Of a DNA stretch of 64,000 nucleotides, positions 26,880 to 36,827 are shown piece by piece; position 1 is the stretch's first letter; each line of letters starts with the position of its first letter. The translations under genes and the position numbers were made by a program. Origin of the DNA: Ralstonia sp. UNC404CL21Col (GTDB taxonomy: Bacteria; Pseudomonadota; Gammaproteobacteria; Burkholderiales; Burkholderiaceae); contig NZ_KK211140.1 in assembly GCF_000620465.1 (NCBI RefSeq), positions 747,964 to 811,963 of the forward strand, given 5' to 3'. The notes below the pieces were generated by a model, which searched no databases, was not told the origin of the DNA, and saw nothing but the letters and a program-made list of their open reading frames with translations.

Positions 26880-28766
26880 TTGAATAACAACTGGTTTCAG
26901 AAGGCGGCCATCTGGCTGGTGATTGCCTTGGTGCTGTTCACCGTCTTCAAGCAGTTCGACAAGCCGCGCACCCAAGAAGGTGTGACGTACTCGCAATTCA
27001 TGGACGACGCAAAGGCCGGCAAGGTCAAGCGCGTTGAAGTCCAGGGCCGTACGTTGTTGGTCACGCCCAACGAGGGCAACAAGTATTCGATCATCTCGCC
27101 GGGCGACATCTGGATGGTCGGCGACCTGATGAAGTACGGCGTGCAGGTGACCGGCAAGGCGGAAGAAGAGCAAGGTGTGCTCCTTACCGCGCTTTACTAC
27201 CTCGGCCCCACGCTGCTGATCATCGTGTTCTGGTTCTACATGATGCGGCAGATGCAGGGCGGCGGGAAAGGCGGCGCCTTCTCGTTCGGCAAGTCCCGAG
27301 CGCGGTTGATTGATGAGAACAACAACAGCGTCACGTTTGCTGACGTGGCAGGCTGTGATGAATCGAAAGAAGAAGTCGTCGAACTGGTCGACTTCCTGAA
27401 AGATCCGCAGAAATTCCAGAAGCTTGGCGGGCGCATCCCGCGCGGCGTGTTGCTGGTGGGCCCCCCGGGTACCGGTAAGACGTTGCTGGCGCGCGCCATT
27501 GCTGGTGAAGCCAAGGTGCCGTTCTTCAGCATCTCCGGTTCGGACTTCGTTGAAATGTTCGTCGGCGTGGGTGCAGCCCGCGTGCGCGACATGTTCGAAA
27601 ACGCCAAGAAGCAGGCGCCCTGCATCGTGTTCATCGATGAAATCGATGCGGTTGGCCGTCATCGTGGCGCCGGCATGGGCGGCGGCAACGACGAGCGCGA
27701 GCAAACCTTGAACCAGATGCTGGTCGAGATGGACGGCTTTGAGGCCAACTCGGGCGTCATTGTGATCGCGGCAACCAACCGTGCGGACGTGCTCGACAAG
27801 GCGCTGCTGCGTCCGGGCCGCTTCGACCGTCAGGTCTATGTTGGGTTGCCCGACATCCGTGGCCGCGAGCAGATTCTCAAGGTGCACATGCGCAAGGTGC
27901 CGATCGGCAACGACGTCGATGCGTCGGTGCTGGCGCGTGGCACGCCGGGCTTCTCGGGCGCCGACCTGGCCAACTTGGTCAACGAAGCTGCACTGTTTGC
28001 TGCACGCCGTAACAAGCGCGTGGTCGACATGCAGGACTTCGAAGACGCGAAGGACAAGATCTACATGGGTCCGGAGCGCAAGTCGGCCGTGATCCGCGAA
28101 GAGGAACGCCGCGCTACGGCGTACCACGAGTCCGGCCACGCGGTTGTCGCCAAGCTGCTGCCCAAGGCTGATCCGGTGCACAAGGTCACGATCATGCCGC
28201 GCGGCTGGGCGGGCGGTCTGACCTGGCAGCTGCCGGAGCACGACAAGCACTACGCCTACAAGGACACGATGCTCGAAGAGGTCGCGATCCTGTTCGGTGG
28301 CCGTGCCGCAGAAGAGGTGTTCCTGGGTGCAATGAGCACCGGTGCCTCCAACGACTTCGAGCGTGCGACCAAGATGGCTCGCGATATGGTGACGCGCTAT
28401 GGCATGAGCGACGCGCTCGGCACCATGGTCTACGTCGATACGGAACAGGACGGCTTCTTCGGTCGCATGGCATCGAAGACGGTGTCCGAGGCGACTCAGC
28501 AGAAGGTGGATTCGGAAATTCGCCGTATCGTTGATGAGCAATACGCCCTGGCGAAGGGCCTGCTCGAAGCGAATCGCGACAAGGTCGAAGCCATGACTGC
28601 GGCGCTGCTTGAGTGGGAGACCATCGACGCCGACCAAGTGAACGACATCATGGACGGCAAGCCGCCGCGCCCCCCGCGCTACGGCTCGACCGGTGGCGGT
28701 AGCACGCCGCCGGGTGGCGGTACGCCGGCTGGCGTGAGCCCGGGCAACGTGCCTGCCACGGCGTGA
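26880..28766 (+). CDS. ftsH: ATP-dependent zinc metalloprotease FtsH
   Basis: FtsH is a membrane-anchored AAA+ protease that degrades misfolded membrane proteins and regulators such as LpxC. The 628-residue protein has transmembrane segments at about 8-22 and 102-120, Walker A GPPGTGKT at 194-201, Walker [12 protein letters not shown], the second-region-of-homology RPGRFDRQV and the zinc motif HESGH at 416-420. The C-terminus is Pro/Gly-rich. The start codon is TTG at 26880, backed by AAAGGAG; no ATG fits as well. Confidence 0.97.
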   Translation: MNNNWFQKAAIWLVIALVLFTVFKQFDKPRTQEGVTYSQFMDDAKAGKVKRVEVQGRTLLVTPNEGNKYSIISPGDIWMVGDLMKYGVQVTGKAEEEQGVLLTALYYLGPTLLIIVFWFYMMRQMQGGGKGGAFSFGKSRARLIDENNNSVTFADVAGCDESKEEVVELVDFLKDPQKFQKLGGRIPRGVLLVGPPGTGKTLLARAIAGEAKVPFFSISGSDFVEMFVGVGAARVRDMFENAKKQAPCIVFIDEIDAVGRHRGAGMGGGNDEREQTLNQMLVEMDGFEANSGVIVIAATNRADVLDKALLRPGRFDRQVYVGLPDIRGREQILKVHMRKVPIGNDVDASVLARGTPGFSGADLANLVNEAALFAARRNKRVVDMQDFEDAKDKIYMGPERKSAVIREEERRATAYHESGHAVVAKLLPKADPVHKVTIMPRGWAGGLTWQLPEHDKHYAYKDTMLEEVAILFGGRAAEEVFLGAMSTGASNDFERATKMARDMVTRYGMSDALGTMVYVDTEQDGFFGRMASKTVSEATQQKVDSEIRRIVDEQYALAKGLLEANRDKVEAMTAALLEWETIDADQVNDIMDGKPPRPPRYGSTGGGSTPPGGGTPAGVSPGNVPATA

Positions 28767-28807
28767 TGACGCTCCATTAAGTTTGTCGCCTCGAGGCGAC
28801 GCAGAAG

Positions 28808-28834
28808 AGCCGGTGCAAGCGCACCGGCTTTTTT
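28808..28834 (+). terminator. Terminator after ftsH
   Basis: AGCCGGTGC, AAGC loop, GCACCGGCT, then a T-run. It separates ftsH from folP. Confidence 0.88.
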
Positions 28835-28899
28835 GTTGGCGCTTTCTGGCGCGCCTGGCGTAGCATTCCGGTCCTGCGCAGCACTTCCGTCGATCTATC

Positions 28900-29775
28900 T
28901 TGTCTGCCTCCATTCCGACCACCACACACTTCCAGTGCGGACGTTTTCTTTACGCGCGTGACCGGCGCCCGCTGGTCATGGGCATTCTTAACGTTACGCC
29001 CGACTCCTTTTCCGATGGCGGGCAGCACGCCACGCGCGATGCAGCCTTGCGCCACGCGGAGCAATTGATTGCCGAAGGCGTCGACATGATCGACATCGGC
29101 GGCGAATCGAGCCGCCCGGGCGCCGAGCCGCTGAGCCTGCAAGCGGAATTGGACCGCGTGATGCCCGTCGTCGAGGCGCTGCGCGATTGCGGCAAACCGC
29201 TGTCGATTGATACCTACAAGCCCGAGGTGATGCGTGCCACGCTGCAGGCAGGCGCCGATCTGATCAACGATATCTGGGGCTTTCGCCGGCCGGGCGCGAT
29301 CGAGGCTGTGGCCCAGGGCAATGCGGGCCTGTGTGTCATGCACATGCAGCGCGATCCCGAAACGATGCAGGAAGCGCCCAGCTATACGGATTTGATGGGC
29401 GAGGTGGAGGCTTTCCTCCGCACGCAAACGGAGGCCCTGCTGGCTGCCGGCGTGGCACCTGAGCGTATTTCGCTTGATCCGGGATTTGGCTTTGGCAAGA
29501 CGCCGGATCACAATCTCACCATGCTCAATCGCCTGGCCGAGTTCGAGCGGATCGGTTTGCCGCTGCTGGCGGGCTTGTCGCGCAAATCGACGCTGGGCGC
29601 CGTGCTGGGCGGCAAACCGCCTGCCGAACGGATCACGGTCAGTGTGGCGGCCGCGCTTCTGGCGGTGGAGCGGGGGGCGTTCATCGTGCGCGTGCACGAC
29701 GTGCGGCCGACCGTGGAGGCGATTCAACTCTGGTGGGCCATGCGCCATGAGCGCGTAAATCCGCCACTGGCCTGA
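28900..29775 (+). CDS. folP: Dihydropteroate synthase
   Basis: FolP condenses para-aminobenzoate with dihydropterin pyrophosphate in folate synthesis and is the target of sulfonamides. The 291-residue TIM-barrel protein has VMGILNVTPDSFSDGG, IDIGGESSRPGAEPL, LINDIWGF, SLDPGFGFGKT and GLSRKSTLG, all pterin or pABA site motifs. The TTG at 28900 is the likely start, because no ATG precedes the first domain residues; the true start may be a few codons later. It lies 109 bp before glmM, a pairing common in bacteria. Confidence 0.95.
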   Translation: MSASIPTTTHFQCGRFLYARDRRPLVMGILNVTPDSFSDGGQHATRDAALRHAEQLIAEGVDMIDIGGESSRPGAEPLSLQAELDRVMPVVEALRDCGKPLSIDTYKPEVMRATLQAGADLINDIWGFRRPGAIEAVAQGNAGLCVMHMQRDPETMQEAPSYTDLMGEVEAFLRTQTEALLAAGVAPERISLDPGFGFGKTPDHNLTMLNRLAEFERIGLPLLAGLSRKSTLGAVLGGKPPAERITVSVAAALLAVERGAFIVRVHDVRPTVEAIQLWWAMRHERVNPPLA

Positions 29776-29883
29776 CAGCCGTCCCGGCCTCACGCGGCCG
29801 GGGGTCGAGCGAACAGAGGATTGCCCGGCGATGGCCGGCGCCTTACAAACAAAGAAAGAAACATTCTCCAGGAGAGACTCCCA

Positions 29884-31227
29884 ATGTCCAGGAAGTATTT
29901 CGGCACCGACGGTATCCGCGGGCGTGTCGGTGAAAGCCCGATCACGCCGGATTTCGTGTTGCGTCTGGGTTATGCCGCCGGTCGCGTGCTGGCCCACGGC
30001 GGCGAGGCGCATGGTCACGGCCGTCCCACCGTGCTGATCGGCAAGGACACGCGCCTGTCGGGCTATATGCTTGAAGCCGCGCTGGAAGCGGGCTTTACCG
30101 CAGCCGGCGTGGACGTGCTGATGAGCGGGCCGCTGCCGACGCCCGGCGTGGCGTATCTGACGCGTGCATTGCGGTTGTCGGCTGGTGTGGTGATTTCTGC
30201 ATCACACAACCCGTATTACGACAACGGCATCAAGTTCTTCTCGGCCACGGGCGACAAGCTTCCCGACGAAACCGAGCTGCAGATTGAGGCAGAGCTGGAA
30301 AAACCGATGGCGTACGCCGCCTCCGATGCGTTGGGCCGCGCCCGCCGTATCGAGGATGCCGCAGGCCGCTACATCGAGTTCTGCAAGAGCACGTTCCCGA
30401 GCGACCTGAACCTGTTCGGCATGAAGGTCGTGCTGGACAGCGCGCATGGCGCGGCCTACCACATCGCACCGCACGTGTTCCATGAGCTGGGCGCGGACGT
30501 GGTGTCGATCGGTAACCAGCCGAACGGTCGCAACATCAATGACGGCTATGGCGCGACGGCGCCGGGCAAGCTCGTCGAGGCCACGCGCGAGCATGGCGCC
30601 GACATCGGCCTGGCCTTCGACGGGGATGCTGACCGTCTTCAGGTGGTGGACCGCAATGGCCGCCTCTATAACGGCGACGAGCTGCTCTACGTGATGGTCC
30701 AGGCGCGCCGCGCGGCAGGTCAGGCGGTGCCGGGCGCCGTCGGTACGCTCATGACGAATCTTGCAGTGGAGCTGGCGCTCAAGGCGCAGGGCGTGGAGTT
30801 CGTCCGCGCCAAGGTGGGTGACCGCTACGTGCTGGAAGAGCTGAAGAAGAACGGTTGGCTGCTGGGGGGCGAAGGGTCGGGCCACTTGCTCTGCCTGGAC
30901 AAGCACAGCACTGGGGACGGCATCATCTCTGCGCTGCAGGTGCTCGCGGCATTGCGTCGCAGCGGGCAGACGCTGGACGAGATGCTGGACGGCGTGCGTC
31001 TGTTCCCGCAAAAGCTCATCAACGTGCGGGTCGAAAAGGGTTTCGACTGGAAATCGCACGCAGGCTTGCAGGCCGCGCTGAAGACCAGCGAAGCCGAATT
31101 GGACGGCAAGGGGCGCGTGCTGATTCGCCCCTCCGGGACGGAGCCGGTCGTGCGCGTGATGGTGGAAGCGCAGGACGCCGAACTGGCCAACCGACATGCG
31201 GAGCGTCTTGCCGCCACGTTGCGGTAA
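29884..31227 (+). CDS. glmM: Phosphoglucosamine mutase
   Basis: GlmM converts glucosamine-6-phosphate to glucosamine-1-phosphate for UDP-GlcNAc, peptidoglycan and LPS synthesis. The 447-residue length is standard. The active-site Ser is Ser107 in [13 protein letters not shown]; the metal loop is [13 protein letters not shown], the sugar loop [12 protein letters not shown], and the phosphate loop [12 protein letters not shown]. The start at 29884 has a CAGGAGA ribosome binding site; an earlier in-frame start at 29821 adds non-conserved residues. Confidence 0.97.
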   Translation: MSRKYFGTDGIRGRVGESPITPDFVLRLGYAAGRVLAHGGEAHGHGRPTVLIGKDTRLSGYMLEAALEAGFTAAGVDVLMSGPLPTPGVAYLTRALRLSAGVVISASHNPYYDNGIKFFSATGDKLPDETELQIEAELEKPMAYAASDALGRARRIEDAAGRYIEFCKSTFPSDLNLFGMKVVLDSAHGAAYHIAPHVFHELGADVVSIGNQPNGRNINDGYGATAPGKLVEATREHGADIGLAFDGDADRLQVVDRNGRLYNGDELLYVMVQARRAAGQAVPGAVGTLMTNLAVELALKAQGVEFVRAKVGDRYVLEELKKNGWLLGGEGSGHLLCLDKHSTGDGIISALQVLAALRRSGQTLDEMLDGVRLFPQKLINVRVEKGFDWKSHAGLQAALKTSEAELDGKGRVLIRPSGTEPVVRVMVEAQDAELANRHAERLAATLR

Positions 31228-31255
31228 GTTCCTGCCAGATCAAGCAAAGACGTCC

Positions 31256-31282
31256 AAAAGCGGCCTTCGGGCCGCTTTTTTT
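31256..31282 (+). terminator. Terminator after glmM
   Basis: AAGCGGCC, TTCG tetraloop, GGCCGCTT, then a T-run. The classic stable UUCG hairpin. Confidence 0.92.
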
Positions 31283-31336
31283 ATGCGTGCGAGTCGACTT
31301 TCGTGCCTTGCAGGTCAGTTATGAGAAGTTTTCGTG

Positions 31337-31392
31337 TTGTCACAGAACTGTCATTTGGGCGGCCTAAAGTTCGGGTGTCAAAAATCTGTCAT
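31337..31392 (+). promoter_or_regulatory. Two PhoB boxes and the pstS promoter
   Basis: The first box, TTGTCAC-AGAA-CTGTCAT (31337-31354), is a near-consensus PhoB site. Exactly 10 bp later lies TAAAGT (31365-31370), a -10 element, so the box replaces the -35 as in E. coli pst promoters. A second box, GTGTCAA-AAAT-CTGTCAT (31375-31392), overlaps the predicted transcription start and lies 26 bp before the pstS ATG. Confidence 0.85.
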
Positions 31393-31418
31393 CGCTCAAC
31401 CGCTCCTCTGGAGAACTC

Positions 31419-32453
31419 ATGAAACTGGTCAAAACCGCACTCGCTGGCGTGGCTGCACTGGCTTTTGCTGGTGCCGCATTTGCTGTCGACATCACCGGCG
31501 CTGGCGCAACGTTCCCGGCACCCGTCTACAACAAGTGGGCGGCCGACTACAACAAGGCAACCAACACCAAGGTGAACTACCAAGGGATCGGTTCGTCGGG
31601 TGGCATCAAGCAGATCACGGCCAAGACCGTCGACTTCGGCGCATCGGACATGCCGCTGAAGGACGAAGAGCTGAATAAGGATGGTCTGATCCAGTTCCCC
31701 ACCGTGATCGGCGGCGTGGTGCCTGTGATCAACCTGCCGGGCGTGAAGCCGGGCGAGCTGACGCTGAACGGTCAATTGCTGGGCGACATCTACCTGGGCA
31801 AGATCAAGAAGTGGAATGATCCGGCCATCGCCAAGCTGAACCCGAAGGCCAAGCTGCCGGACCAGGACATCCTGGTGGTGCGCCGTGCTGACGGTTCGGG
31901 CACGTCGTTCATCTTCACGAACTACCTGTCGAAGGTGAACGCCGAATGGAAGAGCAAGGTCGGCGAAGGCACGACCGTGAACTGGCCGACCGGCACGGGC
32001 GGCAAGGGCAACGAAGGCGTAGCCGCGTTCGTGCAGCGTCTGGGCGGTGCAGTTGGCTACGTTGAGTACGCCTACGCCAAGCAGAACAAGATGACGTACG
32101 TGAATCTGCAGAACAAGGCGGGTGCCACCGTGCAACCGACCGCTGAAGCCTTCAAGGCCGCAGCTGCCGGCGCCGAGTGGAGCAAGTCGTACTACCAGAT
32201 CCTGACGGACGAGCCGGGCAAGGACGCGTGGCCGATCGCCGGCGCAACGTTCATCCTGCTGCACAAGACGCAAGCCAAGCCGGAGCAGGGCGCTGAAGTC
32301 ATGAAGTTCTTCGACTGGGCCTACAAGGGCGGCGACGACGCTGCCAAGAGCCTGGACTACGTGCCGCTGCCGGACGCTGTGAAGAACCAGATCCGCGCAA
32401 CCTGGAAGTCGAACGTGAAGGATGCATCGGGCAAGGTCGTCTACAACCAATGA
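31419..32453 (+). CDS. pstS: Phosphate ABC transporter periplasmic binding protein
   Basis: PstS captures phosphate in the periplasm for the PstCAB transporter. The 344-residue precursor has a signal peptide ([20 protein letters not shown], cleavage probably after AFA). The mature protein begins [18 protein letters not shown]. Phosphate-site motifs include [19 protein letters not shown] and [12 protein letters not shown]. It is preceded by two PhoB boxes and followed by a hairpin before pstC, which suggests it is made in excess of the membrane subunits. Confidence 0.97.
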   Translation: MKLVKTALAGVAALAFAGAAFAVDITGAGATFPAPVYNKWAADYNKATNTKVNYQGIGSSGGIKQITAKTVDFGASDMPLKDEELNKDGLIQFPTVIGGVVPVINLPGVKPGELTLNGQLLGDIYLGKIKKWNDPAIAKLNPKAKLPDQDILVVRRADGSGTSFIFTNYLSKVNAEWKSKVGEGTTVNWPTGTGGKGNEGVAAFVQRLGGAVGYVEYAYAKQNKMTYVNLQNKAGATVQPTAEAFKAAAAGAEWSKSYYQILTDEPGKDAWPIAGATFILLHKTQAKPEQGAEVMKFFDWAYKGGDDAAKSLDYVPLPDAVKNQIRATWKSNVKDASGKVVYNQ

Positions 32454-32498
32454 TCGTTGCCAGCTGCATAGCGATGCGTAAGTAGGTGCAGCACAAGG

Positions 32499-32529
32499 TG
32501 CGGAGGGGCAGTAAGAACGACCCTCCGCA
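32499..32529 (+). other. Intercistronic hairpin between pstS and pstC
   Basis: TGCGGAGGG and CCCTCCGCA form a perfect 9-bp stem with a 13-nt loop and no T-run. It probably stabilises pstS mRNA or lowers read-through into pstCAB (inference). Confidence 0.6.
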
Positions 32530-32569
32530 TCATTCCAAAAGCTTCTTTCACGGCTGACCGGTTTCCCTC

Positions 32570-33544
32570 ATGGCCACGCTCTCTGATTCCTCCGGCGCTT
32601 CCCGTATGCGCGCACCCAGCCGCCTTGGCGATCTGGTGTTTGGCGGCCTGACCCGCCTTGCCGCAATCGTGACGCTGTTGCTCCTGGGCGGCATCATCAT
32701 CTCGCTCATCATCAGCTCCTGGCCCACGATCCAGAAGTTCGGCCTGTCGTTCCTGTGGAATTCGGAGTGGGATCCGCCCTCCGACATTTATGGCGCGCTG
32801 GTGCCCGTCTACGGCACCCTGGTCACATCGCTGATCGCGCTCATCATTGCCGTGCCTGTGAGCTTCGGCATTGCCCTGTTTTTGACCGAGCTGTCGCCGG
32901 CCTGGCTGCGCCGACCGCTCGGTACCGCCATCGAGCTGCTCGCTGCAGTGCCGTCCATCGTCTACGGCATGTGGGGCCTGCTCGTGTTTGCGCCGATCTT
33001 CGGCGAGTACTTTCAAAAGCCGCTGGCTGCGACCGTCGGCAAGATTCCCGTCATCGGGGCGCTGTTCCAGGGCGCGCCGATCGGCATCGGTCTGCTGTGC
33101 GCGGGCGTGATCCTGGCGATCATGATCATTCCGTACATCTCGGCGGTGATGCGCGACGTGTTCGAGATCACGCCGACGCTGCTCAAGGAATCCGCCTACG
33201 GCGTGGGCTGCACGACGTGGGAAGTCATGTGGAACGTGGTGCTGCCGTACACCAAGGCTGGTGTGATCGGCGGTGTGATGCTGGGTCTCGGTCGTGCGCT
33301 TGGCGAGACCATGGCCGTGACGTTCGTGATCGGCAACACCAACCTGCTGTCCGATGCGTCGCTGTTCTCGCCGGGCAACAGCATCACGTCTGCGCTGGCC
33401 AATGAATTTGCGGAAGCGGGCCAAGGCCTGCACACCGCGGCGCTCATGGAGCTGGGCTTGATCCTGTTCGTCATCACGTTCATCGTGCTGGCGGCGTCCA
33501 AGTTGCTGCTTCTGCGCCTGCAGAAGAGCGAGGGTCAAAAGTGA
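32570..33544 (+). CDS. pstC: Phosphate ABC transporter permease PstC
   Basis: The 324-residue membrane protein has about six transmembrane segments, with the first at about residues 30-52. The permease EAA-like loop is in [20 protein letters not shown], and [16 protein letters not shown] follows. It pairs with PstA to form the phosphate channel. Its stop codon overlaps the GTG start of pstA by 4 bp, so the two are translationally coupled. Confidence 0.96.
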   Translation: MATLSDSSGASRMRAPSRLGDLVFGGLTRLAAIVTLLLLGGIIISLIISSWPTIQKFGLSFLWNSEWDPPSDIYGALVPVYGTLVTSLIALIIAVPVSFGIALFLTELSPAWLRRPLGTAIELLAAVPSIVYGMWGLLVFAPIFGEYFQKPLAATVGKIPVIGALFQGAPIGIGLLCAGVILAIMIIPYISAVMRDVFEITPTLLKESAYGVGCTTWEVMWNVVLPYTKAGVIGGVMLGLGRALGETMAVTFVIGNTNLLSDASLFSPGNSITSALANEFAEAGQGLHTAALMELGLILFVITFIVLAASKLLLLRLQKSEGQK

Positions 33545-34467
33545 ACCAACGCGATCTGCCTGACGCTATGAGACCCAACACCATGCGTACGTCTTCCATC
33601 CCTGCCGTCCGCGCCGACTCTGAAAAGATCAAGGCACGCCTGCAGGCCCGCCGCCGCAACGTCAATGGGATTGCGCTGGCACTGTCGCTCGCCGCCATGG
33701 CTTTCGGCCTGGTGTGGCTGGCGTGGATCCTGTGGACCACGCTTTCGCTGGGCGTGGGTGGCCTGTCGATGTCGCTCTTCACGGAGATGACGCCGCCGCC
33801 CAACACGCCCGGAGGCGGTCTCGCCAACGCCATCGCAGGTTCGTTCCTGCTGGTCGGCATGGCCACGCTGATCGGCACGCCGCTGGGCATCCTGGCCGGC
33901 ATCTATCTGGCCGAGTACGGCAAGACGTCGATGCTGGCGAGCGCCACCCGCTTCATCAACGACATCCTGCTGTCGGCGCCGTCGATCGTGATCGGCCTGT
34001 TTGTGTATGCCGTCGTGGTGGCACGCGTGCAGCACTTCTCGGGTATTGCCGGCGTGCTTGCACTTGCGCTGCTGCAGATTCCGATCGTGGTCCGCACGAC
34101 GGAGAACATGCTGAACCTGGTGCCCAACGCCATGCGCGAAGCTGCCATGGCGCTTGGCACGCCCAAGTGGAAGATGATCCTCTCGATTACGCTCAAGGCA
34201 TCGTATGCCGGCGTGATTACCGGTGTGCTGCTGGCCGTGGCCCGCATTGCCGGCGAGACTGCGCCGCTGCTCTTCACCGCGCTGAACAACCAGTTCTGGA
34301 GCCTGGATCTGAATCAGCCGGTGGCCACGCTGCCGACCGTCATCTTCAAGTTTGCGATGAGCCCGTTCCCCGAGTGGCAGCAATTGGCCTGGGCCGGGGT
34401 GTTCCTGATTACGCTGGGTGTGCTGGGGCTGAACGTCCTCGCGCGTGCCTTGTTCACCAAGAAATGA
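33541..34467 (+). CDS. pstA: Phosphate ABC transporter permease PstA
   Basis: The 308-residue protein has about six membrane segments and the permease loop [20 protein letters not shown], then [15 protein letters not shown]. The start is taken as GTG at 33541, overlapping the pstC stop; ATG at 33568 or 33583 are alternatives that would shorten the cytoplasmic N-terminus. The stop overlaps the pstB start (ATGA), so pstC, pstA and pstB form one coupled unit. Confidence 0.95.
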   Translation: MNQRDLPDAMRPNTMRTSSIPAVRADSEKIKARLQARRRNVNGIALALSLAAMAFGLVWLAWILWTTLSLGVGGLSMSLFTEMTPPPNTPGGGLANAIAGSFLLVGMATLIGTPLGILAGIYLAEYGKTSMLASATRFINDILLSAPSIVIGLFVYAVVVARVQHFSGIAGVLALALLQIPIVVRTTENMLNLVPNAMREAAMALGTPKWKMILSITLKASYAGVITGVLLAVARIAGETAPLLFTALNNQFWSLDLNQPVATLPTVIFKFAMSPFPEWQQLAWAGVFLITLGVLGLNVLARALFTKK

Positions 34468-35255
34468 CCATGACTGCTACGTCCCTCGAAGTGCGCACGC
34501 AAAGCCCGAAGATCGATGTTCGCGACCTGAACTTCTACTACGGCAAGTTCCACGCGCTGAAGAACATCTCGCTGCAGATTCCCGAGAAGCAGGTGACGGC
34601 GTTCATCGGTCCGTCGGGCTGCGGCAAGTCCACGCTGCTGCGTACGTTCAACAAGATGTACGCGCTGTATCCGGAGCAGCGTGCCGAAGGCCAGATCAAC
34701 ATGGACGGCGAGAACCTGCTGACCTCGCGCATGGACATCGCCCTGCTGCGTGCCAAGGTCGGCATGGTGTTCCAGAAGCCGACGCCGTTCCCGATGTCGA
34801 TCTACGACAACATTGCCTTTGGCGTGAAGCTGTTCGAGCGCCTGTCGCGCTCCGAGATGGACGACCGCGTGGAATGGGCGCTGACCAAGGCCGCGCTGTG
34901 GAACGAAGTGAAGGACAAGCTCAACCAGTCCGGCTACGGCCTATCGGGCGGCCAGCAGCAGCGTCTGTGCATCGCGCGCGGCATTGCCATCCGCCCCGAA
35001 GTGCTGCTGCTGGACGAGCCGTGCTCAGCGCTGGACCCGATCTCCACGGGCAAGATCGAAGAGTTGATCGCCGAACTGAAGGATGACTACACGGTTGTCA
35101 TCGTCACGCATAACATGCAGCAGGCGGCGCGTTGCTCCGACTACACGGCGTACATGTACCTGGGCGAGCTGATCGAGTTCGGCGATACCGAAAAGATCTT
35201 CATCAAGCCGCAGCGCAAAGAAACCGAAGACTACATCACCGGCCGCTTCGGCTGA
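34464..35255 (+). CDS. pstB: Phosphate ABC transporter ATP-binding protein PstB
   Basis: PstB powers phosphate import. The 263-residue ATPase has Walker [15 protein letters not shown], the ABC signature [14 protein letters not shown], Walker [13 protein letters not shown] and the switch His in [12 protein letters not shown]. The start overlaps pstA; an ATG two codons later (34470) is possible. The open frame extends far upstream through pstA in another frame, but only this part has family similarity. Confidence 0.97.
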   Translation: MTMTATSLEVRTQSPKIDVRDLNFYYGKFHALKNISLQIPEKQVTAFIGPSGCGKSTLLRTFNKMYALYPEQRAEGQINMDGENLLTSRMDIALLRAKVGMVFQKPTPFPMSIYDNIAFGVKLFERLSRSEMDDRVEWALTKAALWNEVKDKLNQSGYGLSGGQQQRLCIARGIAIRPEVLLLDEPCSALDPISTGKIEELIAELKDDYTVVIVTHNMQQAARCSDYTAYMYLGELIEFGDTEKIFIKPQRKETEDYITGRFG

Positions 35256-35295
35256 CCTGCCACAACGCTGAAGCTGAAGCGACAAGGAGAAACCG

Positions 35296-36003
35296 ATGTC
35301 TGAAAAGCATCTGTCATCGCAGTTTGATACCGACCTGACCTCCATCAGCACCAAGGTGCTGCAGATGGGCGGCCTGGTGGAAGCGCAGATCGCACGCGCC
35401 ATGCGCGCACTGGCCAACTTCGATACCGCCATGTGCGATCAGGTCCTGGCCGTGGAACTGGAAATCAATGCGCTGGAGATCGAGATCGACGGCGACTGCA
35501 ACAACATCATCGCGCGCCGCCAGCCGACCGCACGCGACCTGCGTTTGGTGATGGCGATTTCCAAAACCATCACAAACCTCGAGCGCGCCGGCGACGAAGC
35601 CGAAAAGATCGCCAAGCGCACCAAGCGCATCATGCAGGACCCGTCGGCACATGCGCTGAACTACGCCGGTGTGGAGCGCTCGGGCGAGATGGCCGCAACC
35701 ATCCTGCGCCATGCGCTGGACGCCTTTGCACGCCTGGACACCGCAGCCGCCGTGTCGATCCTGCAAGAAGACAAGGCCATCGATGAGGAATTCCGCGGCT
35801 TCATGCGCGAACTCATCACGTACATGATGGAGAACCCGCGCACGATTTCGGTGGCGTTGGATCTGCTGTTCATTGCCAAGGCCATCGAGCGTATCGGCGA
35901 CCATGCCAAGAACATCGCCGAGTTTATTATCTACATCGTCAAGGGAACGGACGTCCGGCACGCTTCGCGTGAAGCGCTGGAACGCGAGATCCTGGGTGAG
36001 TAA
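35296..36003 (+). CDS. phoU: Phosphate signalling regulator PhoU
   Basis: PhoU links the Pst transporter to PhoR and represses the Pho regulon when phosphate is plentiful. The 235-residue helical protein shows the two PhoU repeats: the first has NLERAGDEAEKIAKR, the second AKAIERIGDHAKNIAEF, each with the metal-binding E/D-xxxD pattern. It lies 40 bp after pstB and 18 bp before phoB. Confidence 0.97.
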   Translation: MSEKHLSSQFDTDLTSISTKVLQMGGLVEAQIARAMRALANFDTAMCDQVLAVELEINALEIEIDGDCNNIIARRQPTARDLRLVMAISKTITNLERAGDEAEKIAKRTKRIMQDPSAHALNYAGVERSGEMAATILRHALDAFARLDTAAAVSILQEDKAIDEEFRGFMRELITYMMENPRTISVALDLLFIAKAIERIGDHAKNIAEFIIYIVKGTDVRHASREALEREILGE

Positions 36004-36021
36004 AAAGGCAGGACTGGAGAC

Positions 36022-36741
36022 GTGAGCATGCCGAGCAGCATTCTCGTCGTAGAAGACGAACCGGCGATCGCTGAGCTGATCGCCGTCAACCTGCAGCACG
36101 CGGGGCATTACCCGATCCGTGCGTACAACGCCGAGCAGGCGCTGTCGCTGATGAGCGACGTATTGCCCGATCTCGTCCTGCTCGATTGGATGCTGCCGGG
36201 CAAGTCGGGCGTGATGTTCGCCAAGGAGCTGCGCGCCAACGAGCGCACGCGCCAGATCCCGATCATCATGCTGACGGCCCGCAGCGAAGAGCAGGACAAG
36301 ATCATGGGGCTGGACAGCGGCGCGGACGACTACGTCACCAAGCCGTTCTCGCCCAAGGAATTGCTGGCCCGTATCAAGGCGGTGCTGCGCCGTCGCGCAC
36401 CGCAGCTGACCGACGACGTGGTGGCCATCAACGGCCTGAAGCTCGACCCGGCCACGCACCGCGTGACGGCCACGAACGTCGAGGCCGAAAACCCGATCAA
36501 GCTGGACCTTGGCCCGACGGAGTTCCGCCTGCTGCATTTCCTGATGACGCATCCGGAGCGCGTGCACAGCCGCTCGCAGCTGCTCGATCAGGTGTGGGGC
36601 GACCACGTGTTTGTGGAAGAGCGTACGGTGGACGTGCACATCAAACGCCTGCGTGCGGCGCTCGCTCCCGGCGGCTACAGCAACATGATCGAAACCGTGC
36701 GCGGCAGCGGCTATCGCCTGGCCCGCAATCCGGGGCAATAA
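36022..36741 (+). CDS. phoB: Phosphate regulon response regulator PhoB
   Basis: PhoB binds Pho boxes when phosphorylated by PhoR. Its receiver domain has Glu11-Asp12 and phospho-acceptor Asp55 (DLVLLDWMLPG), with Lys in YVTKPFSPKELLARI. The winged-helix DNA-binding domain covers about residues 130-239 (TVDVHIKRLRAALAPGG and ETVRGSGYRLA). GTG at 36022 and ATG at 36028 are both possible starts. It is co-transcribed with phoU; phoR follows after 86 bp. Confidence 0.96.
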   Translation: MSMPSSILVVEDEPAIAELIAVNLQHAGHYPIRAYNAEQALSLMSDVLPDLVLLDWMLPGKSGVMFAKELRANERTRQIPIIMLTARSEEQDKIMGLDSGADDYVTKPFSPKELLARIKAVLRRRAPQLTDDVVAINGLKLDPATHRVTATNVEAENPIKLDLGPTEFRLLHFLMTHPERVHSRSQLLDQVWGDHVFVEERTVDVHIKRLRAALAPGGYSNMIETVRGSGYRLARNPGQ

Positions 36742-36827
36742 CGCACCTGTCAGACGAACGCGCGAGCGGGGCTTTTTTCAATCGCGCGTTCACACGCCCG
36801 TCGCGGTCCAGCGCTTAGAATGCCTTC

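Noticed and set aside
26853-28925. 690-codon open frame antisense to ftsH
   Set aside because: A shadow frame; ftsH has complete catalytic motifs on the plus strand.
33714-34463. Upstream extension of the pstB frame through pstA
   Set aside because: The extension overlaps the well-supported pstA gene in another frame and has no ABC-ATPase similarity; pstB starts at 34464.
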